In this document: in pieces, positions 1 to 7,564 of the stretch | Position numbering within the stretch: position 1 is the first letter of the stretch | How the letters are laid out: each line of letters begins with the position of its first letter | Assembly: GCF_039839275.1 (NCBI RefSeq) | Contig: NZ_JBDOQP010000005.1 | Coordinates: 310,001 to 374,000 of the forward strand | Length of the DNA stretch: 64,000 bases | Direction of reading: 5' to 3' | From: Aerobium sp039839275 | Lineage (GTDB): Bacteria > Pseudomonadota > Alphaproteobacteria > Rhizobiales > Rhizobiaceae | Made by a program: the position numbers and the translations under genes | The notes under the pieces: model-generated | Told to the model about the DNA's origin: nothing | The model's database searches: none | Seen by the model: the letters and a program-made list of their open reading frames with translations, nothing else

Positions 1-305
1 CCGCGGAAAAGCTCGGCTGCCCGGACGTGGTATCGCGCAGCGACGTTGTCGCCGACTGCAGCTATGTCGGACCGGGCTATGGCATCCCTCGCGCCGATAC
101 GCTGGAAGCGATCCGCATGTTCGCCGAACTGGAGGGCATCCTTCTCGACCCGGTCTACTCCGGCAAGGGCGCAGCCGGCCTCATCGACCTGTGCCGTAAG
201 GGGACCTTCAAGAAGGGACAGAAGATCGTCTTTCTGCACACTGGCGGCTCGGCAGCCCTTTTCGGCTACGACGCCGTCCTCGCTGGCGAAGCTTCGGCCC
301 AGTAG
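1..305 (+). CDS. D-cysteine desulfhydrase / L-cysteate sulfo-lyase family PLP enzyme, C-terminal fragment
   Basis: The gene is open at the left edge. Its frame starts at base 3 and stops at 303-305, so only about the last 100 residues of a roughly 330-residue enzyme are present. The tail LLDPVYSGKGAAGL followed by FLHTGGSAALFGY is typical of fold-type II PLP enzymes of the D-cysteine desulfhydrase/ACC deaminase group, which also contains L-cysteate sulfo-lyase (CuyA). These enzymes release ammonia, pyruvate and sulfide (or sulfite from cysteate). The PLP lysine lies outside the window. The next two genes follow closely on the same strand, a racemase-like protein and a TauZ-like anion exporter; this neighbourhood favours a sulfonate role, but the tail alone cannot tell the two activities apart. 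Confidence 0.75.
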   Translation, partial: AEKLGCPDVVSRSDVVADCSYVGPGYGIPRADTLEAIRMFAELEGILLDPVYSGKGAAGLIDLCRKGTFKKGQKIVFLHTGGSAALFGYDAVLAGEASAQ

Positions 306-337
306 CTCGGACATCTCTCACCATTGGAACGAGCGGG

Positions 338-1057
338 ATGAGCGCCATGAGCCTTCGCAAGATCGGCATTCTCGGTGGGATGGGGCCGGAAGCAACGGTG
401 CTCTTCATGCAGAAGACCCTCGCGGCGGTGCCCGCGCGGGACGATGTCGACCATATTCCCCTGCTCGTCGACCAGAACCCGCAGGTGCCGTCGCGCATCC
501 GCCATCTGATCGAGAAGCGTGGCGAAAGCCCGGCCCCGGTGCTCGCCGCGATGGCGCGGGGGCTCGAAGTCGCCGGCGCCGAGGCGCTCGCCATGCCCTG
601 CAATACGGCCCACCACTACGCACCCGACATCAGATCGGCGGTCGCGATCCCGTTCATCGACATGGTCGCGCTGGCGGCCGACAGGGCACTGGAACAGGCG
701 GGCGCGGGCGGCCGGGTGGGCATTCTCGCCTCGCCCGCCACGCGCCTAGTGGGATTGTTCGACCAGGTCCTCGCTGCACGCGGGCTCGAGGCGGTTTATC
801 CGGCGCGCGACGAGGACGCGCTGGCGATCATTCGGCGCATCAAGGCAGGCGATCTCGGCGCCGAGACCCGCGCCGCCCTGCGCGCGCTGTCGAGCGGATT
901 GCTGGAACGGGACGCCGAGGTCCAGATGATCGCCTGCACGGAGTTCTCGCTCATCCCGGATGCGGTCGATCCGCGCGCGCGCTGCTTCGATACGCTCGAC
1001 CTGCTGGTCGACGCCGTCGTCGGGTTCTCGCGCTCGACGCCCGATGACCGGTCCTGA
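338..1057 (+). CDS. Aspartate/glutamate racemase family protein
   Basis: A 239-residue protein of the cofactor-independent Asp/Glu racemase superfamily. The N-terminal IGILGGMGPEAT is the family signature. The two expected catalytic cysteines are visible: Cys88 in MPCNTAHHY and Cys200 in IACTEFSLI. The family inverts the alpha carbon of acidic amino acids by a two-thiol mechanism in the cytoplasm. It starts 32 bases after the PLP enzyme; ATG 338 is used here, and an in-frame ATG at 347 is an alternative. It overlaps the next gene by 14 bases, so the genes are probably translationally coupled. Beside a desulfhydrase/cysteate-lyase homologue and a sulfur-anion exporter, a cysteate or cysteine-like substrate is conceivable, but that is inference. 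Confidence 0.85.
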   Translation: MSAMSLRKIGILGGMGPEATVLFMQKTLAAVPARDDVDHIPLLVDQNPQVPSRIRHLIEKRGESPAPVLAAMARGLEVAGAEALAMPCNTAHHYAPDIRSAVAIPFIDMVALAADRALEQAGAGGRVGILASPATRLVGLFDQVLAARGLEAVYPARDEDALAIIRRIKAGDLGAETRAALRALSSGLLERDAEVQMIACTEFSLIPDAVDPRARCFDTLDLLVDAVVGFSRSTPDDRS

Positions 1058-2069
1058 GCCTTTGCCGGAACGCTTTCAGGCCCAAAGCAGCCAGATCTTC
1101 GCTTGGATCGCGCTGCACAAGCGCGGGGTGGTGCTCGCCGCCACCATCGCGCTGGCCGCGAGTTTCCTGTCGGAGCACTACGGCGCGCCGGCCATGCTGT
1201 TTGCCCTGCTGATCGGCATGGCGTTCAACTTCATGACGGAGAATCCGGGCACGGCACCCGGGGTGGAGCTCTGCTCGAAGACCATCCTGCGGATCGGCGT
1301 CGCCCTGCTGGGGCTGCGGCTCACGTTCGCCGACGTGTCGCAACTTGGCCTTTCCAGCATTCTCGGCGTATGTGCGCTGACACTTCTGGTGCTGGCCAGC
1401 GGCACGCTGATCGCCAGATTGACGGGCCGGCCGATGGCGTTCGGCCTGCTGACCGGCGGCGCGGTTGCCATCTGTGGCGCATCGGCTGCCCTGGCAATCG
1501 CTGCGGTCATTCCGAAGCGGCATCTTCGCGAGGAAGACGTCCTCTTCACCGTCGTCGGCGTCACCGCGCTGTCGACCGCTGCCATGATCCTCTACCCGAT
1601 CCTCTTCGCAGCGCTCGGCCTGTCGGAACTGGCCAGCGGCTACCTCATCGGAGCAACCATCCACGACGTCGCCCAGGTGGTCGGCGCTGGCTATTCGATC
1701 AGCGATCCGGCCGGCGAGATCGCGACCTTCACCAAGCTCCTGCGGGTGGCGCTGCTTCCGGTGGTGCTCGTCGCCGTCGGTCTGTGCTACCGGCGAGAGG
1801 CAGGCGGCGGCGTCTCGATGCCCTGGTTCGTCGTCGCGTTCATGGCGTTGATGCTGCTGCGCAACCTCCTTCCCCTCAATGAAGCCATCCTCGACATCCT
1901 CAACGAGGCGTCCCGCTTCATGCTGCTGACGGCAATCGCGGCGCTGGGCGTCAAGACCTCGCTGGCAAGGATATTCGCGGCCGGCAGCGGCGGAATGCTG
2001 ATCCTGGGGGCAGAGACGATCTTCCTCCTCGGCCTCGCCCTGGCGTTCGTCTATCTCAATTTTGCCTGA
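1044..2069 (+). CDS. UPF0324 (YeiH/TauZ-type) putative sulfate/sulfite exporter
   Basis: A 341-residue, very hydrophobic inner-membrane protein with about ten predicted membrane spans. Conserved blocks include PAMLFALLIGMAFNF, ILRIGVALLGLRLTF, GGAVAICGASAALAI, HDVAQVVGAGYSIS and MLLTAIAALGVKTS, all typical of UPF0324. The family contains E. coli YeiH and TauZ of taurine degraders, proposed to export the sulfite/sulfate released from sulfonates. The start chosen is ATG 1044, inside the racemase gene (14-base overlap); upstream in-frame codons back to 960 only give a low-complexity Arg/Ser extension. The context with a PLP desulfurase-like enzyme fits disposal of an inorganic sulfur anion. Confidence 0.85.
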   Translation: MTGPEPLPERFQAQSSQIFAWIALHKRGVVLAATIALAASFLSEHYGAPAMLFALLIGMAFNFMTENPGTAPGVELCSKTILRIGVALLGLRLTFADVSQLGLSSILGVCALTLLVLASGTLIARLTGRPMAFGLLTGGAVAICGASAALAIAAVIPKRHLREEDVLFTVVGVTALSTAAMILYPILFAALGLSELASGYLIGATIHDVAQVVGAGYSISDPAGEIATFTKLLRVALLPVVLVAVGLCYRREAGGGVSMPWFVVAFMALMLLRNLLPLNEAILDILNEASRFMLLTAIAALGVKTSLARIFAAGSGGMLILGAETIFLLGLALAFVYLNFA

Positions 2070-2108
2070 ACGCCCCGGGCTCAGATGCGTTGTCCCTGTG
2101 ATTTCCTC

Positions 2109-2128
2109 AGCCGCGCCTTGCTGCGGCT
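2109..2128 (+). terminator. Weak hairpin after the exporter gene
   Basis: Six-base perfect arms AGCCGC/GCGGCT enclose an eight-base loop, 40 bases after the exporter stop. No T-run follows, so termination is possible but unproven. It separates the three-gene module from the M20 hydrolase. Confidence 0.3.
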
Positions 2129-2184
2129 AGCGCTTTGGTGGAAAAGTCGAGGTGCCGCGATACGACGATACCGAGGATTCCTTC

Positions 2185-3372
2185 ATGCCATCCAGACCCA
2201 TGCCCGCCGAGATCGAAACCCACCTGGCCGAGGCTCTCCCCCGGTTGGTGGAACTGCGGCAGGACCTGCATCGCAATCCCGAGATCGGGTTCAAGGAAGT
2301 GCGCACCGCCGGGATAGTCGCCGAACGGCTGCGCGAACTCGGGCTCGAGGTCAGCGAAGGCATCGGCGGCACCGGTGTGGTCGGCACCTTGCGCTCCGGC
2401 ACCGGCAACCGCGTCATCGGCTTCCGCGCCGACATGGATGCCCTTGCGATGCAGGAGGCGACCGGTCTTCCCCATGCGTCCGAGATCGCCAACATGATGC
2501 ACGGATGCGGCCATGACGGCCACACGACGATGCTCCTTGGCGCGGCCGAGATGCTGGCGCGGAACCCGGTCTTTTCCGGCACCATCCATTTCATCTTCCA
2601 GCCCGCCGAGGAGGGGCTGGGCGGGGCGCCGGCGATGATGCGCGACGGGCTGTTCGAGCGCTTTCCGGTCGACGCGGTCTATGGGCTGCACAACAAGCCC
2701 AACCTGCCGGAAGGCTCGTTCAACGTCGCCATCGGCGCGATGCTGGCGGCGGCCGATACGTTCACCGTCGCCTTCGGCGGGCAGGGCGGCCATGGCGGAT
2801 CTGGCGCGCACCTGTCGATCGACCCGACGCTTGCGGCCGCGCAGTTCGTGACCAACCTGCAGGCCATCGTCGGGCGTAACGTCTCGCCGTTCGACCAGGG
2901 CGTCATCAGCGTCGGCCATATCAGCGGCGGCAACTACGATGCGCCGAACGTCATACCCTCCCGCGTCGTGGTGCGCGGCACCGTGCGCAGCTTTTCACCG
3001 GCGACCCGCGATCTGCTGGAGCGGCGTCTCAACCAGGTTGCCCGCGCGGCGGCGGACGCCTTCGGCACGACACTCGACGTCACCTATGAGCGGCTCTTCC
3101 CGTCGCTTCACAACCCACCGGAGGCCACGGGCAGGATCGTCTCCGCCCTGCGCGACCGTTTCGGCGCCGAGCGGGTGGACGACAAGGCGACGCCCGGCAC
3201 CGGCGCGGAGGACTTCGCATACATGCTGGAGCAGTCGACCGGCTGCTTTTTCTTCCTCGGCGCCGGCAACGGACCAGCGCTGCATTCCGATCGCTACGAC
3301 TTCAACGACAACATCCTTGCCGATGGCGTGCGCTACTGGGTGACGATCGCCCAGGAGGAATTGGCGGCCTAG
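2185..3372 (+). CDS. M20 family amidohydrolase (hippurate hydrolase / N-acyl amino acid hydrolase type)
   Basis: A 395-residue cytoplasmic metallopeptidase-fold hydrolase. The signatures RQDLHRNPEIGF, FRADMDALAMQE, CGHDGHT (about residues 108-114), QPAEEG (139-144) and GTGAEDFAYML near the C terminus give the usual dinuclear metal ligands of the M20D subfamily (AmiA/HipO/IAA-amino acid hydrolases), which cleave N-acyl or N-aroyl amino acids. ATG 2185 is preferred because GAGG lies about eight bases upstream; an earlier in-frame ATG at 2152 has no comparable site. Full family length. The substrate is unknown; the gene lies just downstream of the sulfur/amino-acid module and convergent to the LLM/ABC operon. 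Confidence 0.88.
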   Translation: MPSRPMPAEIETHLAEALPRLVELRQDLHRNPEIGFKEVRTAGIVAERLRELGLEVSEGIGGTGVVGTLRSGTGNRVIGFRADMDALAMQEATGLPHASEIANMMHGCGHDGHTTMLLGAAEMLARNPVFSGTIHFIFQPAEEGLGGAPAMMRDGLFERFPVDAVYGLHNKPNLPEGSFNVAIGAMLAAADTFTVAFGGQGGHGGSGAHLSIDPTLAAAQFVTNLQAIVGRNVSPFDQGVISVGHISGGNYDAPNVIPSRVVVRGTVRSFSPATRDLLERRLNQVARAAADAFGTTLDVTYERLFPSLHNPPEATGRIVSALRDRFGAERVDDKATPGTGAEDFAYMLEQSTGCFFFLGAGNGPALHSDRYDFNDNILADGVRYWVTIAQEELAA

Positions 3373-3388
3373 CGAGGGCTGCCGGGCG

Positions 3389-4648
3389 TCAGCCCGGCGT
3401 TGCCAGTCCCAGATTTGCCCGCAATGTCGAGCCTTCATAGGCGGTGCGGAACAGTCCGCGCCGCTGCAGCTCGGGAATGACCAGATCGACGAAGCTGTCG
3501 AGTTCTCCCGGGAAGAAGGCGGGCATCACGTTGAAGCCGTCGCAGGCGCCACCGGTAAACCAGGCTTCGAGTTCGTCGGCGATGTCAGCGGCGGTGCCGA
3601 TCAGCCGCCAGTGGCCGCGCGCGCCGGCGAAATGCTGCGCCACCTGCCGTATGCTCAACCCTTCGCGCCGCGACTGGTCGATCACGAGCTGCTGCCGGCT
3701 CTGCATGCCTTCGCTCGCCTTCAAGTCCGGCATCGGCCCGTCCAGCGGCAGGCCGTCCAGCGCGTCGGTCGCCAGATAGCTTGCCAGAAGCGCGAGGCCG
3801 ACCTCGTCGGGAATCAACGCCTGGAGTTCGTCGAATTTCGCCTGCGCCTCCTCGCGGGTCCTGGCGACCACGGGCGAAACCCCCGGCATGATCTTCAGAT
3901 GGTCGGGATTGCGCCCTGCGGCCTTCACCCGGGCCTTCACGTCGTCGTAGAACGCCTTGGCGGCATCGAAGGTCTGTGTCGCGACGAAGACGACATCGGC
4001 GGTGCGCGCCGCGAGATCACGGCCGACATCCGACGAGCCCGCCTGCACCACCACCGGCGCGCCTTGCGGGGATGCGGGTATCCCGAGCCCCTGTGCCACC
4101 ATAAAGCTCTCGCCTTCATGGGCGATGGTACCGGTGCGGTTGGCAGGATCCCAGAGGCGCGCCACGACGTCAGCGAACTCGCTTGCCTTGGCGTAGCGGT
4201 CACGATGCGCGCGCAGGCCCTGTGCGCCGAAATTGGCCGCCTCGATCTCGCTGGCCGATGTGACGAGGTTCCATCCCGCCCGGCCGCCGCTGACAAGGTC
4301 GAGCGTGGCGAAGGCGCGCGCCAGCGCGTAGGGCTCGTTGTAGGATGACGACGCGGTGGCGACGAGGCCGACATTTTGCGTATTGGCCGCGAGCGCGGCA
4401 AGCAGGCTGATCGGCTCGAAGCCGATCGAGCGCGCGGCCTGCGATGCGAGTTCCACACGCGCCTCGCGCACGCCTGCGGCATCCTCGAAGAAGACGAGGT
4501 CGAAAAGGCCGCGTTCCGCCGTGCGGGCGATCGCAATCATGTGGTCGACATTGATGCCGGCGTCGGCTGCCGCCTGCGGATGCCGCCAGGCGGCGATGTG
4601 ATGGCCGGTCGGCATCAGGAAGGCGCCGAGTTTCATCTGCGCGCTCAT
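3389..4648 (-). CDS. LLM class flavin-dependent monooxygenase (NtaA/SnaA/DszA family)
   Basis: A 419-residue full-length luciferase-like monooxygenase. Family blocks visible are NVDHMIAIARTAERGLFD, ASSSYNEPYALARAFATLD, SGGRAGWNLVTS, SPQGAPVVVQAGSS and the C-terminal DGFNVMPAFFPGELDSFVD. NtaA/SnaA/DszA enzymes use reduced FMN supplied by a separate reductase to oxygenate N- or S-containing substrates such as chelators, sulfones or sulfonates. The start chosen is ATG 4648, which overlaps the upstream stop as ATGA; ATG 4657 is also in frame. It is the last gene of an operon starting with a quaternary-amine type ABC importer, so the transported compound is probably its substrate. No flavin reductase is in this operon. 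Confidence 0.88.
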   Translation of the reverse strand: MSAQMKLGAFLMPTGHHIAAWRHPQAAADAGINVDHMIAIARTAERGLFDLVFFEDAAGVREARVELASQAARSIGFEPISLLAALAANTQNVGLVATASSSYNEPYALARAFATLDLVSGGRAGWNLVTSASEIEAANFGAQGLRAHRDRYAKASEFADVVARLWDPANRTGTIAHEGESFMVAQGLGIPASPQGAPVVVQAGSSDVGRDLAARTADVVFVATQTFDAAKAFYDDVKARVKAAGRNPDHLKIMPGVSPVVARTREEAQAKFDELQALIPDEVGLALLASYLATDALDGLPLDGPMPDLKASEGMQSRQQLVIDQSRREGLSIRQVAQHFAGARGHWRLIGTAADIADELEAWFTGGACDGFNVMPAFFPGELDSFVDLVIPELQRRGLFRTAYEGSTLRANLGLATPG

Positions 4649-5310
4649 CGGCTCCACCCCTCGGTCAGTTTGGTGGCAGACCTCGCACTATCGATAACGA
4701 CCGCGTCGCCAAGTTCGTTGTCGCGCAACAGGTCCGGCCTGCCGCGCGGCGAGCGCATGACGTTGAGCGGTCCGCGCACCGAAAAATACGCGCCGCGGTG
4801 ATCGAGCGTGTGCATGGATTGGGGGTTGAAGAACCGCGCATTGTAACGGTCGAGCAGCAGCGCATCGCCATCCCAGCTTTCCCACAGGCCGGACACCACG
4901 TCGACGAACTCCTGCTGCCTTGCGCCGAAGTCCGCCCCCTCGAGGCGGGCCTTGCCACTGAACGCGGCGTAGGCGTCGCCGACATGCCCCTCGTCGACCA
5001 CCCAGCCGGAACGGCCCCGGCTGATGAGTTCGAGCGACGCAAGGCGCCGGGCAAGATTGTATGGCTGGTGACCGAGAGTGGACACGCGCGCCAGCAGGCG
5101 TATGCGCGACGTCTTCGCCGCGAGCCAGCCGATCAGGATTAGGGCGTCGGGCCACGCCTCGCCGCCGTCTTCGGCTGCGATATCGTCGGGCAGGACCAGC
5201 GATCGGACGCCGGCTTCTTCAGCACTGGCGGCAAATTTTGCAAGCTCGTCCAGAGACCAGCCGCTGAATCGGCCCTGGATGACAATCGTTTCGGGAATGC
5301 TCATTCTCAC
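4645..5310 (-). CDS. Half-length LLM class flavin-dependent oxidoreductase
   Basis: A 221-residue protein matching only the N-terminal half of NtaA/SnaA-type monooxygenases (normally about 420-450 residues). It keeps the N-terminal barrel strands (SLDELAKFAASAEEAGVRSLVL), the block STLGHQPYNLARRLASLELISRGRSGWVVD and the family sequence YFSVRGPLNV before GRPDLL, then ends where the FMN-binding second half should begin. The start is GTG 5310 overlapping the ATPase stop (GTGA); ATG 5304 is the alternative. It overlaps the full-length LLM gene by four bases. It may be a decayed paralogue or a non-catalytic partner subunit; the intact frame and conserved couplings argue against simple decay. Confidence 0.75.
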   Translation of the reverse strand: MRMSIPETIVIQGRFSGWSLDELAKFAASAEEAGVRSLVLPDDIAAEDGGEAWPDALILIGWLAAKTSRIRLLARVSTLGHQPYNLARRLASLELISRGRSGWVVDEGHVGDAYAAFSGKARLEGADFGARQQEFVDVVSGLWESWDGDALLLDRYNARFFNPQSMHTLDHRGAYFSVRGPLNVMRSPRGRPDLLRDNELGDAVVIDSARSATKLTEGWSR

Positions 5311-6233
5311 ACTGACATTATCTTTTCACGGCTGATGGTGCCGACGACCGTGCCCGCCCCATCCACGACCGCCGCTTCCTCGGCCCGTGCCGCGATGATG
5401 GCCGACAAGGCGTCGCGCAGGTCGCTTTCGGCCTCGACGCGCGGCAATGAGGGCGAAGCGTCGCCCGGCTCCATTTCATCCGCAACGCTGAACAGCGTCA
5501 ACCGTTTCAAGGCGCGGTCGGCCCCGACGAAATTCTCCACGAAAGCATCGATCGGCCGTGACAATATCGTGTCGGGGGTATCGTACTGCACGATGCGTCC
5601 GTCGCGCATGATGGCGATGCGGTCGCCGAGGCGCACAGCCTCGTCGATATCGTGGGTCACCATCACCACCGTCTTTCTGACGCGCTGGAGAATCTGCTTG
5701 AACTCGTTCTGAAGCCGCATGCGGGCGATCGGGTCGATGGCGCCGAAGGGTTCGTCCATCAGCAGCACGGGCGGGTCGGCAGCCAGCGCGCGCGCCACGC
5801 CGACGCGCTGGCGCTGCCCGCCGGAAAGCTGGCGCGGATAGCGGTCGAGCATCACCGCGTCCAGTCCCACCAGTTCCATCAGCTCGCGATTGCGCTTGTC
5901 GATCCGCCCCTTGTCCCAGCCGAGCAGGTTGGGGACGGACGCGATGTTCTGCGCGATCGTCATATGCGGGAAAAGGCCCACCTGCTGGATCACATAGCCG
6001 ATATGACGCCTCAACAGCACCGGGTTCCCGCTGCGCACATCCTCGCCGCCGACGCTGATCTCGCCGCTGGTCGGCTCGATCAGGCGGTTGATCATGCGCA
6101 TCGTGGTCGTCTTGCCGCAACCCGATGGGCCGACGAGCGCGACCGTGATGCCGTCCGGCACTTCGAGCGTCAGGTCGTCCACCGCCGCACGGTCGGAGCC
6201 GAAACGCTTGGTGACGTTCTTCATGATGATCAT
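5307..6233 (-). CDS. Quaternary-amine/osmoprotectant-type ABC transporter ATPase (OpuCA/YehX family)
   Basis: A 308-residue ATP-binding subunit. Walker A GPSGCGKTT (with the GlyBet-family TTTMRMINRL continuation), Q-loop YVIQQVGLFPHMT, signature LSGGQRQRVGVARAL and Walker B VLLMDEPFGAIDP are all intact. The C terminus carries a single CBS-like segment (AEEAAVVDGAGTVVGTISREKI), as in OpuCA/YehX proteins where CBS modules sense ionic strength; here it looks shorter than a full tandem pair. The start ATG 6233 overlaps the permease stop (ATGA). It energises import by the two flanking permeases. Confidence 0.9.
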   Translation of the reverse strand: MIIMKNVTKRFGSDRAAVDDLTLEVPDGITVALVGPSGCGKTTTMRMINRLIEPTSGEISVGGEDVRSGNPVLLRRHIGYVIQQVGLFPHMTIAQNIASVPNLLGWDKGRIDKRNRELMELVGLDAVMLDRYPRQLSGGQRQRVGVARALAADPPVLLMDEPFGAIDPIARMRLQNEFKQILQRVRKTVVMVTHDIDEAVRLGDRIAIMRDGRIVQYDTPDTILSRPIDAFVENFVGADRALKRLTLFSVADEMEPGDASPSLPRVEAESDLRDALSAIIAARAEEAAVVDGAGTVVGTISREKIMSV

Positions 6234-6877
6234 GCGGCGCGTCTTTCTCCAAAGAAGATCCGCTCGGCCAGGCCAAGCAGGAATTCGGTGCCGAGCGCCA
6301 GCATCGCGATCGGAATCGCGCCAACCAGCAGGCGCGACTGGTCCATTCCCGCGATGCCCACGGCGATGAAGTCGCCGAGTCCTCCGCCGCCGATGAAGGG
6401 CGCGAGCGTGGCGCCGGCCAGCACCTGTACCGATGCCGTGCGCAGGCCGGCGAACATCGCCGGCGCGGCAAGCGGCACCCTGATCTTGCGCAGGATCTGT
6501 CCGTTGCTCATGCCCATGCCGGTGGCCGCCTCGATGGCGTCGGGCTCGACGTCGCGCAGGCCGACATAGGCGTTGATGAGGATCGGCGGCAGCGCGAGGA
6601 TCGTCAGCGCCACGATCGAGGGCCAGAGCCCGATGCCGAGGATCGGCATCATGATCGCGAGGATCGCCAGGCTCGGCAGCGTGCGCAGCCCGTTGACCGC
6701 GTTGATCGCGACAGCCGCCCACCGGGCGCGGCGCAGGATGATGACCGCCAGCGGCAGGCCGATCGCAAGCGCGAAGGCGATCGCCGCCCCGGACATCAGC
6801 AAGTGCTGGTAGAGGGCACGGTTGAACTCGGCCGGATTCTCCAGAATCCAGGTAAAGGCTTGCGACAGCAGGTTCAC
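6230..6877 (-). CDS. Quaternary-amine-type ABC transporter permease
   Basis: A 215-residue inner-membrane subunit of the OpuCB/OpuCD/YehW type with about five to six spans. The EAA coupling loop is seen in EPDAIEAATGMGMSNGQILR, and GGGGLGDFI follows near the C terminus, both typical of glycine-betaine permeases. I chose GTG 6877, which overlaps the upstream permease stop as GTGA; an ATG at 6913 would create a 40-base overlap. It pairs with the following permease to form the channel of the importer. Confidence 0.88.
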   Translation of the reverse strand: MNLLSQAFTWILENPAEFNRALYQHLLMSGAAIAFALAIGLPLAVIILRRARWAAVAINAVNGLRTLPSLAILAIMMPILGIGLWPSIVALTILALPPILINAYVGLRDVEPDAIEAATGMGMSNGQILRKIRVPLAAPAMFAGLRTASVQVLAGATLAPFIGGGGLGDFIAVGIAGMDQSRLLVGAIPIAMLALGTEFLLGLAERIFFGERRAA

Positions 6878-7497
6878 GCCTGCCTCCAGCGCTGGAGCCG
6901 CCGCTCGAACCACGTCAGGAGGAGATCGAAGAATATGGCGATGAGCGCGGTGAGTACGCCACCGACAATGATCTTTTCCGGCCAGCTCTGGTCGATGCCC
7001 TGGAGGATTATCGAACCCAGCCCACCGGCATCGATGAAGGCGGCGATCGTGGCGATGCCGATGACCGTGACAAGCGCGATGCGGATGCCCGAGACGATCA
7101 GCGGCAGGGCAAGAGGCAGCTCGACCTTGACAAGGCGCTGCCAGCGGCTGAAGCCCATGCCGTCGGCCGCATCCAGCACGTCGTCGGGAATGCTGCGCAG
7201 ACCCGTCACGACATTCCGCAGCAGGATGAGCAGGCAGTAGGACGACAATCCGGTCAGCGCCGGCTTCATGCCAAGCCCCATGATCGGGATCAGGAAGGCG
7301 AAAAGCGCCAGACTGGGAATGACGAATATGATGCCGGCGATGGTCAGGAAGACGACGTAGAGCCGCGGACGGCGCGCCGAGACGATGCCAAGCACGAGCG
7401 CCAGCACGCAGCCGATGAGAACCGCCAGGAACGACAGCAGGAGATGCTGCCCCGCCGCTTCAGCGATCAGGCCGAGGTTCTTGTGTGCCCAGGTCAA
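6874..7497 (-). CDS. Quaternary-amine-type ABC transporter permease
   Basis: A 207-residue permease paralogous to its downstream neighbour. Features are the N-terminal EAAGQHLLLSFLAVLIGC span, the segment TIAGIIFVIPSLALFAFLIPIMGLG, the coupling loop DDVLDAADGMGFSRWQRL and GIATIAAFIDAGGLGSIILQGI. The first plausible codon is TTG 7497, since an in-frame stop lies a few codons upstream. It is preceded by a strong hairpin that separates it from the binding-protein gene. Together these match the usual SBP-permease-ATPase-permease content of OpuC/YehWXYZ systems, in a different order. Confidence 0.87.
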   Translation of the reverse strand: MTWAHKNLGLIAEAAGQHLLLSFLAVLIGCVLALVLGIVSARRPRLYVVFLTIAGIIFVIPSLALFAFLIPIMGLGMKPALTGLSSYCLLILLRNVVTGLRSIPDDVLDAADGMGFSRWQRLVKVELPLALPLIVSGIRIALVTVIGIATIAAFIDAGGLGSIILQGIDQSWPEKIIVGGVLTALIAIFFDLLLTWFERRLQRWRQA

Positions 7498-7532
7498 GCG
7501 TGGACCACCATCTCAATTCTGGCAAAGGTGAC

Positions 7533-7556
7533 GTCCGCCCGCGGTGGCGGGCGGAC
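7533..7556 (-). promoter_or_regulatory. Intercistronic GC hairpin after the binding-protein gene
   Basis: Perfect ten-base arms GTCCGCCCGC/GCGGGCGGAC with a four-base loop lie between the binding-protein stop (7565) and the permease start (7497). No U-tract follows. It probably protects the 3' end of the binding-protein message or partly terminates transcription, lowering permease output. Confidence 0.6.
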
Positions 7557-7564
7557 ATCCGTTA

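Noticed and set aside
960..1043. 28-residue N-terminal extension of the UPF0324 exporter
   Set aside because: The extension is Arg/Ser-rich, lies inside the racemase gene and is unlike the family N terminus; ATG 1044 fits better.
7533..7556. Intercistronic hairpins as full rho-independent terminators
   Set aside because: None of the six has a following U-tract, and each is followed within about 60 bases by an essential subunit of the same transporter or by its pathway gene.
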